Of a stretch of 64,000 bases of DNA, positions 9,879 through 19,124 are shown piece after piece. The DNA is from Novilysobacter antarcticus. GTDB lineage: Bacteria > Pseudomonadota > Gammaproteobacteria > Xanthomonadales > Xanthomonadaceae. The DNA lies in assembly GCF_019802285.1 (NCBI RefSeq), contig NZ_JAIEUJ010000002.1, positions 1 to 64,000 on the forward strand, read 5' to 3'. The position numbers and the translations under genes were made by a program. Numbering within the stretch: position 1 is the stretch's first letter; every line of letters begins with the position of its first letter. Below the pieces are notes generated by a model. The model was not told the DNA's origin. It saw only the letters and a list, made by a program, of their open reading frames with translations, and did not search any database.

Positions 9879-11369
9879 TTACTCGAACCAGTGTTTGCGC
9901 GCTTCCATGATCAATGCGGAGGCGCGTGCCTCTTCCAGGCCTTCCACGTCGGCGAGCTCGTCGGTGGCAAGGTCGGCCAGGTCATCCCGGGTGACGATGC
10001 CCCGCGCAGCGAGCGCCAGGGCCAGATCCTCGTCCATCCCCTCAAGCGTGAGCAGGTCCTGGGAAGGCGCGCCGTCGTCATCCACCGCCTCTTCCGCGGC
10101 CAGCGCGTCATCCAGCAGCGCATCGCGGGCGCGGGTGCGGAGTTCTTCGACGATGTCCTCGTCGAAGCCTTCCACTGCCAGCAACTCGCCGACCGGGACG
10201 TAGGCGATCTCCTCGACTGTGCTGAAGCCTTCGGCGACGAGGATCGATGCGATTTCCTCGTCGACCTCCAGCTTCTCCTGGAACAGCTGGCGCGCGGCCG
10301 ACTGCTCCGCTTCCGACTTCTCAGCAACCTGGTCCTGGGTCATCACGTTGAGCTGCCAGCCCGACAAACGGCTGGCAAGGCGCACGTTCTGGCCGCCCTT
10401 GCCGATCGCCTGGGCGAGGCGATCTTCAGCGACCGCCAGGTCCATCGAGTGCTTGTCCTCATCGACAATGATCGACTGGACCTCGGCCGGCGCCATCGCG
10501 TTGATCACGAACTGGGCCGGGTTGTCGGACCACAGGACGATGTCCACGCGCTCGCCATTGAGCTCGTTGGTGACCGCCTGCACGCGTGAACCACGCATGC
10601 CGATGCAGGCACCGATCGGATCGGTACGGTTGTCGTGCGCGAGCACCGCGATCTTGGCGCGGTCGCCGGGATCACGGGCGCAGCCCATGATCGACACCAG
10701 ACCCTGGCCAACCTCGGGAACCTCAAGCTTGAACAGTTCCATCATGAACTCGGGAGCGGCGCGGCTGATGAACAGCTGAGGTCCGCGCGGCTCGCTGCGC
10801 ACGTCGTAGAGGTAACCACGAACGCGATCGCCGGCACGCAGGACGTCGCGGGGGATGCCCTTGTCCTTGGTGATGATCGCCTCGGCGTTGCCGCCCAGGT
10901 CCACATAGATGTTGCCGCGCTCGACGCGCTTGACGATGCCGGTCACCAGCTCGCCGACGCGATCCTTCCACGCATCGATGACCTGCGCGCGCTCGGCCTC
11001 GCGCACACGCTGCACGATGACCTGTTTGGCGGCCTGCGCTGCGATGCGCCCGAACTCCGGATTGTCGATCTGCTCGTCGATGTAGTCGCCCACCTCGACG
11101 CCCTCGACCTCGTCAACGGCGTCCATCAGCCGGATCTGCCGGTCGGGTGACTCCATGACCACGTCATCGGCGACCACTTCCATGCGCCGGAAGGTCTCGT
11201 AGCTGCCGTCGTCGGGATTGATCTTGACCCGGACCAGCACGTCTTCATCGAGGTAGCGCTTCTTCGCCGCGGACGCCAGCGCCGCCTCGATGGCCTCGAG
11301 GATCACTGACTCCGGCACGCCCTTCTCATGGGCGACCGCGTCCACGACCAGCAACAATTCCTTGCTCAT
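9879..11369 (-). CDS. nusA: Transcription termination/antitermination factor NusA
   Basis: A 496-aa RNA polymerase-binding protein that modulates pausing, intrinsic termination and antitermination. It has an N-terminal RNAP-binding domain (1-125), an S1 domain (about 135-200, with VERGNIYVDLGGNAEAII), two KH domains (about 230-345, with GACIGMRGSRVQAV and IGKGGQNVRLASRLSGW), and two acidic C-terminal repeats (about 360-495) as in gammaproteobacterial NusA. The ATG at 11369 begins MSKELLLVVDAVA. It lies 4 nt after the rimP stop. The long open frame upstream belongs to rimP in another frame. Confidence 0.98.
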   Translation of the reverse strand: MSKELLLVVDAVAHEKGVPESVILEAIEAALASAAKKRYLDEDVLVRVKINPDDGSYETFRRMEVVADDVVMESPDRQIRLMDAVDEVEGVEVGDYIDEQIDNPEFGRIAAQAAKQVIVQRVREAERAQVIDAWKDRVGELVTGIVKRVERGNIYVDLGGNAEAIITKDKGIPRDVLRAGDRVRGYLYDVRSEPRGPQLFISRAAPEFMMELFKLEVPEVGQGLVSIMGCARDPGDRAKIAVLAHDNRTDPIGACIGMRGSRVQAVTNELNGERVDIVLWSDNPAQFVINAMAPAEVQSIIVDEDKHSMDLAVAEDRLAQAIGKGGQNVRLASRLSGWQLNVMTQDQVAEKSEAEQSAARQLFQEKLEVDEEIASILVAEGFSTVEEIAYVPVGELLAVEGFDEDIVEELRTRARDALLDDALAAEEAVDDDGAPSQDLLTLEGMDEDLALALAARGIVTRDDLADLATDELADVEGLEEARASALIMEARKHWFE

Positions 11370-11373
11370 CTCG

Positions 11374-11988
11374 TCACTCCGCCGTGGGCGGTTCATCCGC
11401 CGTGGGCTTGTTGGTTGATTTTCTGGTTGGATTCTTTCGAACGCCCGGCTTGGCGCCGGGCTTGCTTGGCGCCAAACCCAGCGCGGCCCAATCGGGAACC
11501 AGGCGCGCCTTGTCGATATTGTCTGCGGCGACCGCGAACTCAGCGCCATCCACGAGGAACGATACGCCCTCAGCATCGACCCGGCTGATCACGCCGGTGA
11601 GTCGACGGCGTCCGTCAATCGGCAGTCGCAGGGTGACCTTGGCGGTCTCGCCAATGAACCGGGAGAACTGCTCCTGGCTGAAAAGCGGCCGATCCAGTCC
11701 GGGCGATGACACCTCGAGCGTGTAGTTGCCGGCGATCGGGTCCTCCACATCGAGCTGGGCGGAGACCTCGCGGCTCACCGCCTCGCAGTCCTCGATCGAC
11801 ACCGATCGCGGCAGTTCGTCACCGTTGCCGGTCCCGGCGGGAGCAGCCTCGTCGGCCGGCACGTCGATGTACAGCCGCACCACGGCACCGCCCGGTGAAG
11901 GGAGGTACTCGATGCCAAGCAGCTCGACTCCCAACGAAGACACAGTGGGAGCGAGAAGGCGGCTGATTTCGGCGGCTTTGTCCGTCAC
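11374..11988 (-). CDS. rimP: Ribosome maturation factor RimP
   Basis: A 204-aa protein needed for 30S maturation. The N-terminal domain (about 1-95) has [20 protein letters not shown] and [17 protein letters not shown]; the second domain has [11 protein letters not shown], a RimP signature. A lysine- and proline-rich tail of about 35 residues (from about 170) is an extension beyond the usual 150-aa core. The start is GTG at 11988, with AGGAG 10 nt upstream; the ORF continues upstream without family similarity. First protein gene of the operon, 222 nt after the initiator tRNA gene. Confidence 0.95.
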   Translation of the reverse strand: MTDKAAEISRLLAPTVSSLGVELLGIEYLPSPGGAVVRLYIDVPADEAAPAGTGNGDELPRSVSIEDCEAVSREVSAQLDVEDPIAGNYTLEVSSPGLDRPLFSQEQFSRFIGETAKVTLRLPIDGRRRLTGVISRVDAEGVSFLVDGAEFAVAADNIDKARLVPDWAALGLAPSKPGAKPGVRKNPTRKSTNKPTADEPPTAE

Positions 11989-12045
11989 GCGTGGCTGACT
12001 CCTGCGATGGCGAGTGGCACGTGGATATCTGCAAACCATTCCAGC

Positions 12046-12075
12046 AAAAACAACAAAGGACCCAATGGGCCCCTT
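12046..12075 (-). terminator. Terminator-like hairpin between initiator tRNA and rimP
   Basis: On the minus strand AAGG-GG-CCC, an ATT loop and GGG-T-CCTT form an imperfect stem (12075-12056) followed at once by the T-rich run TGTTGTTTTT. It stands about 135 nt after the tRNA and 57 nt before rimP. It could end the tRNA transcript or attenuate read-through into rimP-nusA. Confidence 0.5.
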
Positions 12076-12210
12076 GTCCAAATACCTGGATGTCGGTGTG
12101 ACACGCGAGCAGAGCGCGTCACCAAGCCCAGGCTTCGATCATCACGAGCGAGACTCCATGTGGTGTCTGGCACGCGGATCGCCGATAGTCCGGCAATCGT
12201 GATCTGAAGC

Positions 12211-12287
12211 TGGTAGCGGGGGCAGGATTTGAACCTGCGACCTTCGGGTTATGAGCCCGACGAGCTGCCAGACTGCTCCACCCCGCA
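12211..12287 (-). tRNA. Initiator tRNA-fMet (CAT)
   Basis: A 77-nt cloverleaf with encoded CCA. Acceptor pairs 2-71 to 7-66 are GCGGGG with CCCCGC. The anticodon stem-loop is TCGGG-CTCATAA-CCCGA, with anticodon CAT and the three consecutive G-C pairs that mark initiator tRNAs. The T stem is GCAGG/CCTGC with loop TTCAAAT. Bases 1 and 72 are both T, so the end pair is mismatched as required for initiators, although the usual bacterial mismatch is C1/A72. Its position upstream of rimP-nusA-infB equals that of metY in E. coli. Confidence 0.97.
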
Positions 12288-12298
12288 TCAGGCCGCCC

Positions 12299-12327
12299 AT
12301 TGTATCGGCGGACTTGAAACTTCGCAA
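12299..12327 (-). promoter_or_regulatory. Promoter of the initiator tRNA gene
   Basis: Minus-strand TTGCGA (12327-12322) and TACAAT (12304-12299) are 17 nt apart. A GC-rich discriminator (GGGCGGCC) follows, which is typical of stringently controlled stable-RNA promoters. Predicted transcription starts about 5 nt before the mature tRNA 5' end. The rest of the 235-nt gap up to nuoN (12288-12522) contains no gene that I can support, only a weaker TATGAT box at 12435-12430. Confidence 0.75.
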
Positions 12328-12522
12328 GACCCCAACAAGACACTGGAGGGATTTCCCGCTCGACGGACGATGTCCGCCGGTGTTGCCCGAAGCCCGTTTT
12401 ATCGGACGTCGTACCCTCTCGGGCCGAGCATCATAACCGTTCGCCGCGGAAATAGAAACTTCAATCGTCTTTCCAAGCTATGTGCGCAGGATCTGGCACC
12501 GGGCGCAACCGGCAGGGCGTGT

Positions 12523-13965
12523 TCAGATGCCGAACGAGCGCTGGCACCACTCCATCACCGGGCTCCAGGCCAGGCCCAAGGCGAGCAGGATCATCGCGTT
12601 GACCCCGAACACGATCCGCAGCGGCCGGTTGCTGGAAGGAGGATGCACCGCACCTACCGGCTCGTCGAAGTACATGACCTTGACCACGCGCAGGTAGTAG
12701 AACGCGCCAATGACCGCGAAAACGATACCGACGATCGCCAGCCAGAGCATATCGCCCTGCACCGCCGCCTGGAGTACGGCCAGCTTGGCCCAGAAGCCGA
12801 TGAACGGAGGCACGCCGGCGAGGGAGAACATGACCAGCAGGATCATCCCCGCCATCCACGGATTGCGCGAGTTCAAGCCACGGTAATCGATGATCTCGTC
12901 AGCCTCGAAACCGCGACTGGACATCACCACGATCGCGCCAAAGGCAGCAGCCGCCATGAGGGCGTAGCTGATCGCGTAGAACATCGCCGCCGCGTAACCG
13001 CCGGGGGTAGCGGCGGCGAACCCGATCAGCAGGAAGCCCACGTGGGAAACGGTCGAATACGCCAGCATCCGCTTCAGGTTGACCTGCATGAGCGCGCCGA
13101 GGTTGCCGATGGCCAGGGACAGGACGGCAAGAACGCCCAGCATGATCCGCCAATGGTCGTCCAGCGGACCCATGCCCTGCTCCAGCAGCCGGTAGGTCAA
13201 GCCGAAGGCCGCCAGCTTGGGCGCCGAGCCGATGAACAGGCTGATGGGGGTGGGCGCGCCGTGGTACACGTCCGGCAGCCACATGTGGAACGGCGCGGCG
13301 CCGAACTTGAAGGCGATGCCCGCAACCACGAACACAAGCCCGGTCGCCAGCAGCATGGGCGACTCGGTAACCTGCGCGGCCATCGCGACCGCTTGGATGT
13401 CCAGTACGCCAGTGGCGCCGTAGATCAGCGACAGGCCGTAGAGCAGCAAACCGGAAGCCAGCGATCCCAGCACGAAGTACTTGATGCCCGCCTCGGACGC
13501 CATGGAGTTGTCGCGGTCTATCGCCACCAGCGCGTAGGAACACAGCGCGAGCATCTCCAGGCCGATATAGATCATCACCAGGTTGCCGGCCGACACCAGC
13601 AGCATCATGCCCAGCGTCGCGAACAGCATCAACACGGACATCTCGCCCTTGTAGATGCCCCGCTCACGCATGAACGGCCACAGGTAGACCATCGACAACG
13701 CCGACGCCAGCGCGATGCCGATCTTCAGCACATCCGCCAGTGTGTCCCGCACGAACATGCCGTCGAACACGACTCCCTGACCTCCCACACCGGCGGCCAG
13801 CATCGCCGCCACGGCCAGCAACAGGGCAATCGACAGGACATGGATGACGGCGCGGCGGGTCTCGTCCAGGAATAGATCGAGCATCAGCAGCGCGAAGGCA
13901 CCGCCAACCAGGACCAGCTCTGGGAGCAGCGGCAGCAATTCGGCGGCGGAACGTACGTGGATCAT
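12523..13965 (-). CDS. nuoN: NADH-quinone oxidoreductase subunit N
   Basis: A 480-aa antiporter-like membrane subunit of complex I with about 14 transmembrane helices. Conserved features are the lysine-bearing helix around KFGAAPFHMWLPDVYHGAP (about 230-250), the NLKRMLAYSTVSHVG segment (about 293-308) and FSLAGVPPFIGFW (about 385). It forms one of the proton channels in the membrane arm. It is the last gene of the nuo operon; no strong terminator is visible after it. 64 nt separate it from nuoM, the largest gap inside the operon apart from small ones. Confidence 0.97.
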   Translation of the reverse strand: MIHVRSAAELLPLLPELVLVGGAFALLMLDLFLDETRRAVIHVLSIALLLAVAAMLAAGVGGQGVVFDGMFVRDTLADVLKIGIALASALSMVYLWPFMRERGIYKGEMSVLMLFATLGMMLLVSAGNLVMIYIGLEMLALCSYALVAIDRDNSMASEAGIKYFVLGSLASGLLLYGLSLIYGATGVLDIQAVAMAAQVTESPMLLATGLVFVVAGIAFKFGAAPFHMWLPDVYHGAPTPISLFIGSAPKLAAFGLTYRLLEQGMGPLDDHWRIMLGVLAVLSLAIGNLGALMQVNLKRMLAYSTVSHVGFLLIGFAAATPGGYAAAMFYAISYALMAAAAFGAIVVMSSRGFEADEIIDYRGLNSRNPWMAGMILLVMFSLAGVPPFIGFWAKLAVLQAAVQGDMLWLAIVGIVFAVIGAFYYLRVVKVMYFDEPVGAVHPPSSNRPLRIVFGVNAMILLALGLAWSPVMEWCQRSFGI

Positions 13966-14029
13966 TGGCTATCTCTGATTGGTCAGGCGCAGGTCGCGCG
14001 ATTGGCCGACTGGACTGGTTGCAACTTGC

Positions 14030-15556
14030 TTAGAACTTGGACGCGGCGATCTGCATCGCCAGATTGGCGATCGTGGGTTCCATCATGTCGGTCAGCGGCT
14101 GGGGCCACACGCCCAGCGCCAGGGTAAACACGGCGAAAACACCCAACACGAACATCTCGCGGCCGTTGAGGTCCTTCATCGCCGCGACCTTTTCATTGGC
14201 CACCGGGCCCCACAGCACGCGCTTGACCAGCCACAGGCTGTAACCGGCGCTGATGATCAGGGTCAGCGCAGCCACAAGGGCGATCAATGGGTGCTTCTGG
14301 AAGCTGGCGACGATGACCATGAACTCGCCGACGAACCCGGAGGTTCCAGGGAGCCCGGAGTTGGCCATCGCGAACAACACGTAGAACACCGCGAAAGCAG
14401 GCATCAGGTTCGCGACGCCGCCGTAATCGCTGATCCGGCGGGTGTGCAGGCGGTCGTAGAGCACACCAATGCTGGTGAACAGTGCCGCGGAGATGAATCC
14501 GTGGCTGACCATCTGCACCATCGCGCCCTGCAGGCCGAGGCGTGCGGCATCGACGTTGCCGAATTCGCGCACCAGGCCAAATGCGATGAAGGTACCCAGG
14601 GTGACAAAACCCATATGGGCGACCGAGGAGTACGCAATCAGGCGCTTCATGTCCGACTGTGCCAGTGCGACCAGCCCCACATAGACCACCGCGATCAGGC
14701 TGAGCGCGATCAGCAACCACGCCCACTCGGCGCCGGCGTCCGGCACGATTGGCAGCGCGAAACGGAGGAATCCGTAGCCACCGATCTTCAGCATGATCGC
14801 GGCCAGGATCACCGAGCCCGCGGTCGGGGCCTCGACGTGCGCATCCGGCAACCAGGTATGTACCGGGAACATCGGAATCTTGATCGCGAAGCCGAGCAGG
14901 AAGCCGAAGAAGATCCAGGTCTGCTCCGTGGCCGACAGCGACAGCTGCACCATGTCGGCGATCTGCCAGCTGCCACCCTTCATGTACAGGTAGATCAGCG
15001 CGATCAACATGAACACCGACCCGAGGAAGGTGTAGATGAAGAACTTGAGCGCAGCGTAGACCCGGCGCGGCCCACCCCAGACGCCGATGATGATGAACAT
15101 CGGGATCAGCATGCACTCGAAGAACACGTAGAACAGCATCGAATCGAGCGCACAGAAGATGCCAACCATCAGCCCTTCCAGAATCAGGAAGGAGGCGTAG
15201 TACTGGCTGACGCGCTTGTCCACGCCCCAGGCGCCGATCAGCACCAGCACCGAGGTCAACGTGGTCAAGCCGATCAGCGGCACCGAGAATCCGTCCACAC
15301 CGAAGTGGTAGCGGATGTCGAATGCCGGGATCCATGGCTTGTTCTCGACGAACTGCATTGCCGCAGTGCTGTAGTCGAACCCGGTGAACAGCAGGAGGCT
15401 GAGCACGAAGGTGAGGGCGGCGACACCGGTGGCAAACCAACGGGCGGGAACGGCCCGCTCGTTGCCAAGGGCGAGGGTAATCAGGCCACCGATGATCGGC
15501 AGCCAAACAAGCAGGCTCAGCAAAGGAAGCGCGCTCTGGAAGGGCTCGGGGGTCAC
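14030..15556 (-). CDS. nuoM: NADH-quinone oxidoreductase subunit M
   Basis: A 508-aa antiporter-like membrane subunit. It has FAIKIPMFPVHTWLPDAHVE (about 225-245), with the channel Lys and the HTWLPDAH motif, DMKRLIAYSSVAHMGF (about 295-310) and GLPGTSGFVGEF (about 395). The glutamate in the conserved MFFECMLIP-like segment (FYVFFECMLIPM) is present. About 14 transmembrane helices. It forms a proton channel between NuoL and NuoN. The spacing to nuoL is 13 nt. Confidence 0.97.
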   Translation of the reverse strand: MTPEPFQSALPLLSLLVWLPIIGGLITLALGNERAVPARWFATGVAALTFVLSLLLFTGFDYSTAAMQFVENKPWIPAFDIRYHFGVDGFSVPLIGLTTLTSVLVLIGAWGVDKRVSQYYASFLILEGLMVGIFCALDSMLFYVFFECMLIPMFIIIGVWGGPRRVYAALKFFIYTFLGSVFMLIALIYLYMKGGSWQIADMVQLSLSATEQTWIFFGFLLGFAIKIPMFPVHTWLPDAHVEAPTAGSVILAAIMLKIGGYGFLRFALPIVPDAGAEWAWLLIALSLIAVVYVGLVALAQSDMKRLIAYSSVAHMGFVTLGTFIAFGLVREFGNVDAARLGLQGAMVQMVSHGFISAALFTSIGVLYDRLHTRRISDYGGVANLMPAFAVFYVLFAMANSGLPGTSGFVGEFMVIVASFQKHPLIALVAALTLIISAGYSLWLVKRVLWGPVANEKVAAMKDLNGREMFVLGVFAVFTLALGVWPQPLTDMMEPTIANLAMQIAASKF

Positions 15557-15569
15557 GTCGCGGTCCTTG

Positions 15570-17633
15570 TCAGATCAGGTTACGGATGAGAGCGGCCAGC
15601 ATCACGATCAGGCCGATAATCATCACAAAGGCGTAGTGGTACAGGTAGCCGGACTGGATCCGGCGGCTCAGGGCGGCAACCAGCTCGACAACCCGGACGC
15701 TGCCGTTGACAAACACCCCGTCAATCAACTTGCTGTCCACCGCGCTGGAGGCCTGGCCCACCTTGAGGCTGCCACCGGCCAGGCCCTTGATCCACAGCGT
15801 GTCGAAACCGTACTTCTCCTCCAGGATGCGGACCGGCACGGAAAATGTTGCGCGGGCCTTGGCAGGCAGCTCGGGCTTCCACACGTACATCACTGTCGCC
15901 AGGGCGAACCCACCCAGGGCGAGCCAGAACGTCGGTGCCGTGAGGCCATGCAATGCGAACTTGACCGGGCCATGCCAGACCTCGGCGGCAAGCGCGGCGA
16001 CCACGTCGCGCGCGGCACTCACGTCGATGGAGCCGAGGAAGAACGGCGCCTGTTCGATGCTGCCGCTCCAGTTGGTCCCGAACAGCATCGGCCCGGCGGT
16101 GAAAAAGCCGATCAGCACCGAGGGAATCGCCAGCAGGACCAGCGGCAGCGTCACCGACAGCGGAGACTCATGCGGCTCGTGGACTTCGTGGTCGGCGTGC
16201 GGCAGGGCGTCGCCGTGGACGGCGGCCGGGATCTGGCGGAAACGTTCCTCGCCGTGGAAGGTCAGGTACAGCAGGCGAAAGCTGTAGAACGCCGTAACGA
16301 ACGCACCCAGCAGCACCGCCCAGTAGGCGTACTGGTGAACCCAGCTGCCACCGGCGCTGGCATGGTGTGCCGCCTCGATGATGGTGTCCTTGGAGTAGAA
16401 ACCGCTGAGGAACGGCGTACCGACCAGGGCGAGCGTGCCGATCAGCATGGTCCAGTAGGTAACGGGCATGTATTTACGCAGCCCACCCATCCGACGCATG
16501 TCCTGCTCGTGGTGCATGCCGATGATTACCGAGCCCGCACCGAGGAACAGCAGCGCCTTGAAGAACGCGTGGGTCATCAGGTGGAAAACACCCGCGCTGT
16601 ACGCCGACACGCCCAGGGCAACCGTCATGTAGCCCAGCTGGGACAAGGTGGAATACGCGATGACGCGCTTGATGTCGTTCTGAACGATGCCGATCAGGCC
16701 GGTGAAGAACGCTGTCGTCGCACCGATGAACAGGATGAACTGCAGTGCGGTGTCGGAGAGCTCAAACAGCGGCGACATCCTCGCCACCATGAAGATCCCG
16801 GCCGTGACCATGGTCGCGGCATGGATCAGGGCGGAGATCGGCGTCGGGCCCTCCATGGAGTCCGGCAGCCACACGTGCAGCGGCACCTGTGCCGACTTGC
16901 CCATGGCGCCGATGAACAGACAGATGCCGATCACCGTCGCTATCGACCACTCATGCCCGTCGATCACCGACATGGTCTGGCCGACCAGGCTGGACGAATT
17001 GGCAAACACGGTCGCGTAGTCCAGCGAGCCGAAATGCCACGCCACCGCGGCGATACCGAGAATGAAGCCGAAATCGCCCACCCGGTTGACCATGAACGCC
17101 TTGAAGTTGGCGAACACCGCCGTCGGGCGCTTGAACCAGAAACCGATCAGCAGGTACGACACCAGGCCCACTGCTTCCCAGCCGAAGAAAAGCTGGAGGA
17201 AGTTGTTGCTCATCACCAGCGCCAGCATGGAGAAGGTGAACAGGCTGATGTAGCTGAAGAAGCGCTGGTAGCCGTCGTCGCCGGCCATGTAGCCGATGCT
17301 GTAGATGTGGACCAGCAGTGATACGAAGGTCACCACCACCATCATCATCGCGGTGAGCTTGTCGACCATGAAGCCAATGTGGGCCTCAAAGCCGCCCACC
17401 TTGAACCAGGTGTAGAGGTTCTCGTTGAACGGCGCAGCACCCTGCCCTACCAGCTGCCACAGCACCCAGACCGACAGTGCGCAGCTGATCGCCACGCCCA
17501 GGATGGTGACGCTGTGCGCCCCAGCCCGGCCGATCCTGCGACCAAAGAACCCGGCACTGATCGTGCCCACCAGTGGCGCGAGGACGATGGCCAGCAGCGC
17601 CGACTTGGAAACGACGAATTCCATACCCGACAT
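15570..17633 (-). CDS. nuoL: NADH-quinone oxidoreductase subunit L
   Basis: A 687-aa distal antiporter-like subunit with about 16 transmembrane helices and a long C-terminal lateral helix along the membrane arm. Conserved: FFGWEAVGLVSYLLIGFW (about 140-157), KSAQVPLHVWLPDSMEGPTP (about 240-259, with the channel Lys), DIKRVIAYSTLSQLGYM (about 320-335) and GTPFLSGFYSKD. The start at 17633 lies 4 nt after the nuoK stop; a second ATG three codons later (MEFVVSKS) is equally possible. Confidence 0.97.
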   Translation of the reverse strand: MSGMEFVVSKSALLAIVLAPLVGTISAGFFGRRIGRAGAHSVTILGVAISCALSVWVLWQLVGQGAAPFNENLYTWFKVGGFEAHIGFMVDKLTAMMMVVVTFVSLLVHIYSIGYMAGDDGYQRFFSYISLFTFSMLALVMSNNFLQLFFGWEAVGLVSYLLIGFWFKRPTAVFANFKAFMVNRVGDFGFILGIAAVAWHFGSLDYATVFANSSSLVGQTMSVIDGHEWSIATVIGICLFIGAMGKSAQVPLHVWLPDSMEGPTPISALIHAATMVTAGIFMVARMSPLFELSDTALQFILFIGATTAFFTGLIGIVQNDIKRVIAYSTLSQLGYMTVALGVSAYSAGVFHLMTHAFFKALLFLGAGSVIIGMHHEQDMRRMGGLRKYMPVTYWTMLIGTLALVGTPFLSGFYSKDTIIEAAHHASAGGSWVHQYAYWAVLLGAFVTAFYSFRLLYLTFHGEERFRQIPAAVHGDALPHADHEVHEPHESPLSVTLPLVLLAIPSVLIGFFTAGPMLFGTNWSGSIEQAPFFLGSIDVSAARDVVAALAAEVWHGPVKFALHGLTAPTFWLALGGFALATVMYVWKPELPAKARATFSVPVRILEEKYGFDTLWIKGLAGGSLKVGQASSAVDSKLIDGVFVNGSVRVVELVAALSRRIQSGYLYHYAFVMIIGLIVMLAALIRNLI

Positions 17634-17637
17634 CGGA

Positions 17638-17961
17638 TCAGCCCTTCATCAAATCGATTTCGGCGACGTTGATCGTGCGCCTGTTACGGAACAGCGTGAC
17701 GAGGATCGCCAGGCCAATGGCGGCTTCAGCCGCAGCCACGGTCAGGATGAAGAACACGAACACCTGACCGGAGGGATCGCCAAACTGACGCGAGAAGCCG
17801 ACGAAATTGACATTGACGGCGAGCAGCATCAGCTCGATCGACATGATCAGGACGATGACGTTCTTGCGGTTGAGGAAGATGCCCGCGACCGAGATGCAGA
17901 ACAGCACCGCGCCCAACGCAAGGTAGTGGCCCAGGGCCAGGCTGGAATCGACCATTTCCAT
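17638..17961 (-). CDS. nuoK: NADH-quinone oxidoreductase subunit K
   Basis: A 107-aa three-helix membrane subunit. The two essential membrane glutamates lie in [19 protein letters not shown] (about 40-58) and in the [12 protein letters not shown] stretch (about 76-87). The ATG overlaps the nuoJ stop (TAATG), so the two are translationally coupled. A start two codons later ([11 protein letters not shown]) would give the more usual 105-aa length. Confidence 0.97.
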   Translation of the reverse strand: MEMVDSSLALGHYLALGAVLFCISVAGIFLNRKNVIVLIMSIELMLLAVNVNFVGFSRQFGDPSGQVFVFFILTVAAAEAAIGLAILVTLFRNRRTINVAEIDLMKG

Positions 17962-18617
17962 TACGCGCCCTCCTCCGGGTTGACGTCGGGGGCAACCGCA
18001 TCACGCAGGTTTGCCGGCGTTGACGAATCCATCTTCACCATCCGCAGGCGATCGGCGACGCGCACCTTGACCTGCTCGCTGGGGTTCTGCTTCTTGCCAC
18101 CCTCGCGAATCGGCCGCAGGGTCAGTGTCACCGCCGCGATTACCGCCACCGTCAGGATCACCGCCGCGGTTTCAAACGGCAGCAGGAATCGGGTGAAGAG
18201 CTCGGTGGCGACCCACTGGGTATTGCCTATTCCTGCCGCCTCGGCCGCATCGACCGGGAAGGGCTGCGCCATCTTGGCCCGCGCGCCGATCAGCATGAGC
18301 ATCTCGATCAGCATCACCACGGCAACCACCAGGCCAACCGGGAGGTAACGCACATAGCCCTCGCGCATGCCCACGATATCGATGTCCAGCATCATGACCA
18401 CGAACAGGAACAGGACCATCACCGCGCCGACGTAGATGACGACCAGGGCCACGCCGAGGAACTCCGCGCCACCGACGATCCACACGCAGGCGACCGAGAA
18501 GAAGGTGAGAACCAGCGAAAGCGCGGAATGCACCGGGTTGCGGACGCTGATGACTGCGACCGCCGCCGCGGTGGCAGCGATTGAAAAAGCGATGAACGCG
18601 ATGAAGACGAAATCCAT
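17961..18617 (-). CDS. nuoJ: NADH-quinone oxidoreductase subunit J
   Basis: A 218-aa membrane subunit with five transmembrane helices; it contains [20 protein letters not shown] (about 27-46) and the pi-bulge helix region [20 protein letters not shown] (about 56-75). The C-terminus is a soluble basic tail of about 50 residues. I chose ATG at 18617 (MDFVFIAF); an in-frame GTG three codons earlier (18626) directly abuts nuoI. Part of the hinge between hydrophilic and membrane arms. Confidence 0.96.
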   Translation of the reverse strand: MDFVFIAFIAFSIAATAAAVAVISVRNPVHSALSLVLTFFSVACVWIVGGAEFLGVALVVIYVGAVMVLFLFVVMMLDIDIVGMREGYVRYLPVGLVVAVVMLIEMLMLIGARAKMAQPFPVDAAEAAGIGNTQWVATELFTRFLLPFETAAVILTVAVIAAVTLTLRPIREGGKKQNPSEQVKVRVADRLRMVKMDSSTPANLRDAVAPDVNPEEGA

Positions 18618-18626
18618 GGGGTGCAC

Positions 18627-19115
18627 TCAGCGGTAGGGCGCGTCGGAGGCGCGACGTTCGGCGATTTCGGCCTCGAGCCGGTCGCCAATTGCCAGCAGCT
18701 GTGGCTTGGTGACGATGTTCTGTCCGCGCTGGTCGAAGTGGTATTCGTGGATGTGGGTCTCGACAATCGAGTCCACCGGGCACGACTCCTCGCAGAAGCC
18801 GCAATAGATGCATTTGAACAGGTCGATGTCGTAACGCGTGGTGCGACGGGTGCCGTCCTCGCGTCGCTCCGAATCGATCGTGATCGCCAGTGCCGGGCAC
18901 ACCGCCTCGCAGAGTTTGCAGGCGATGCAGCGCTCTTCACCGTTGGGATAGCGGCGCAGCGCATGGATGCCGCGGAAGCGGACCGACTGCGGCGTCTTCT
19001 CCATCGGATACATGAGCGTGTACTTGGGCTTGAACGCATACTTGAGCGTCAGGCCCATGCCTTGCAGCAACTCGATGAGCAGCAGGCTTTTGAAGAAGGA
19101 AACGATGCGATTCAT
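18627..19115 (-). CDS. nuoI: NADH-quinone oxidoreductase subunit I
   Basis: A 162-aa ferredoxin-like subunit of the hydrophilic arm that binds clusters N6a and N6b. Two 4Fe-4S motifs are visible: [16 protein letters not shown] (about 63-78) and [16 protein letters not shown] (about 102-117). It passes electrons from NuoG to NuoB. The N-terminal amphipathic part anchors it near NuoH. It starts 9 nt after nuoH. Confidence 0.98.
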   Translation of the reverse strand: MNRIVSFFKSLLLIELLQGMGLTLKYAFKPKYTLMYPMEKTPQSVRFRGIHALRRYPNGEERCIACKLCEAVCPALAITIDSERREDGTRRTTRYDIDLFKCIYCGFCEESCPVDSIVETHIHEYHFDQRGQNIVTKPQLLAIGDRLEAEIAERRASDAPYR

Positions 19116-19124
19116 GCCTCTACC

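Noticed and set aside
12229-13875. 548-codon open frame on plus across the tRNA and nuoN
   Set aside because: It runs through a tRNA gene and is antisense to nuoN, with a Q/H/R-rich composition of shadow frames. The same applies to the long frames antisense to nuoM (13979-15589), nuoL (15384-17321), infB (8079-9722), metG (52106-53956) and nnr (60932-62245).
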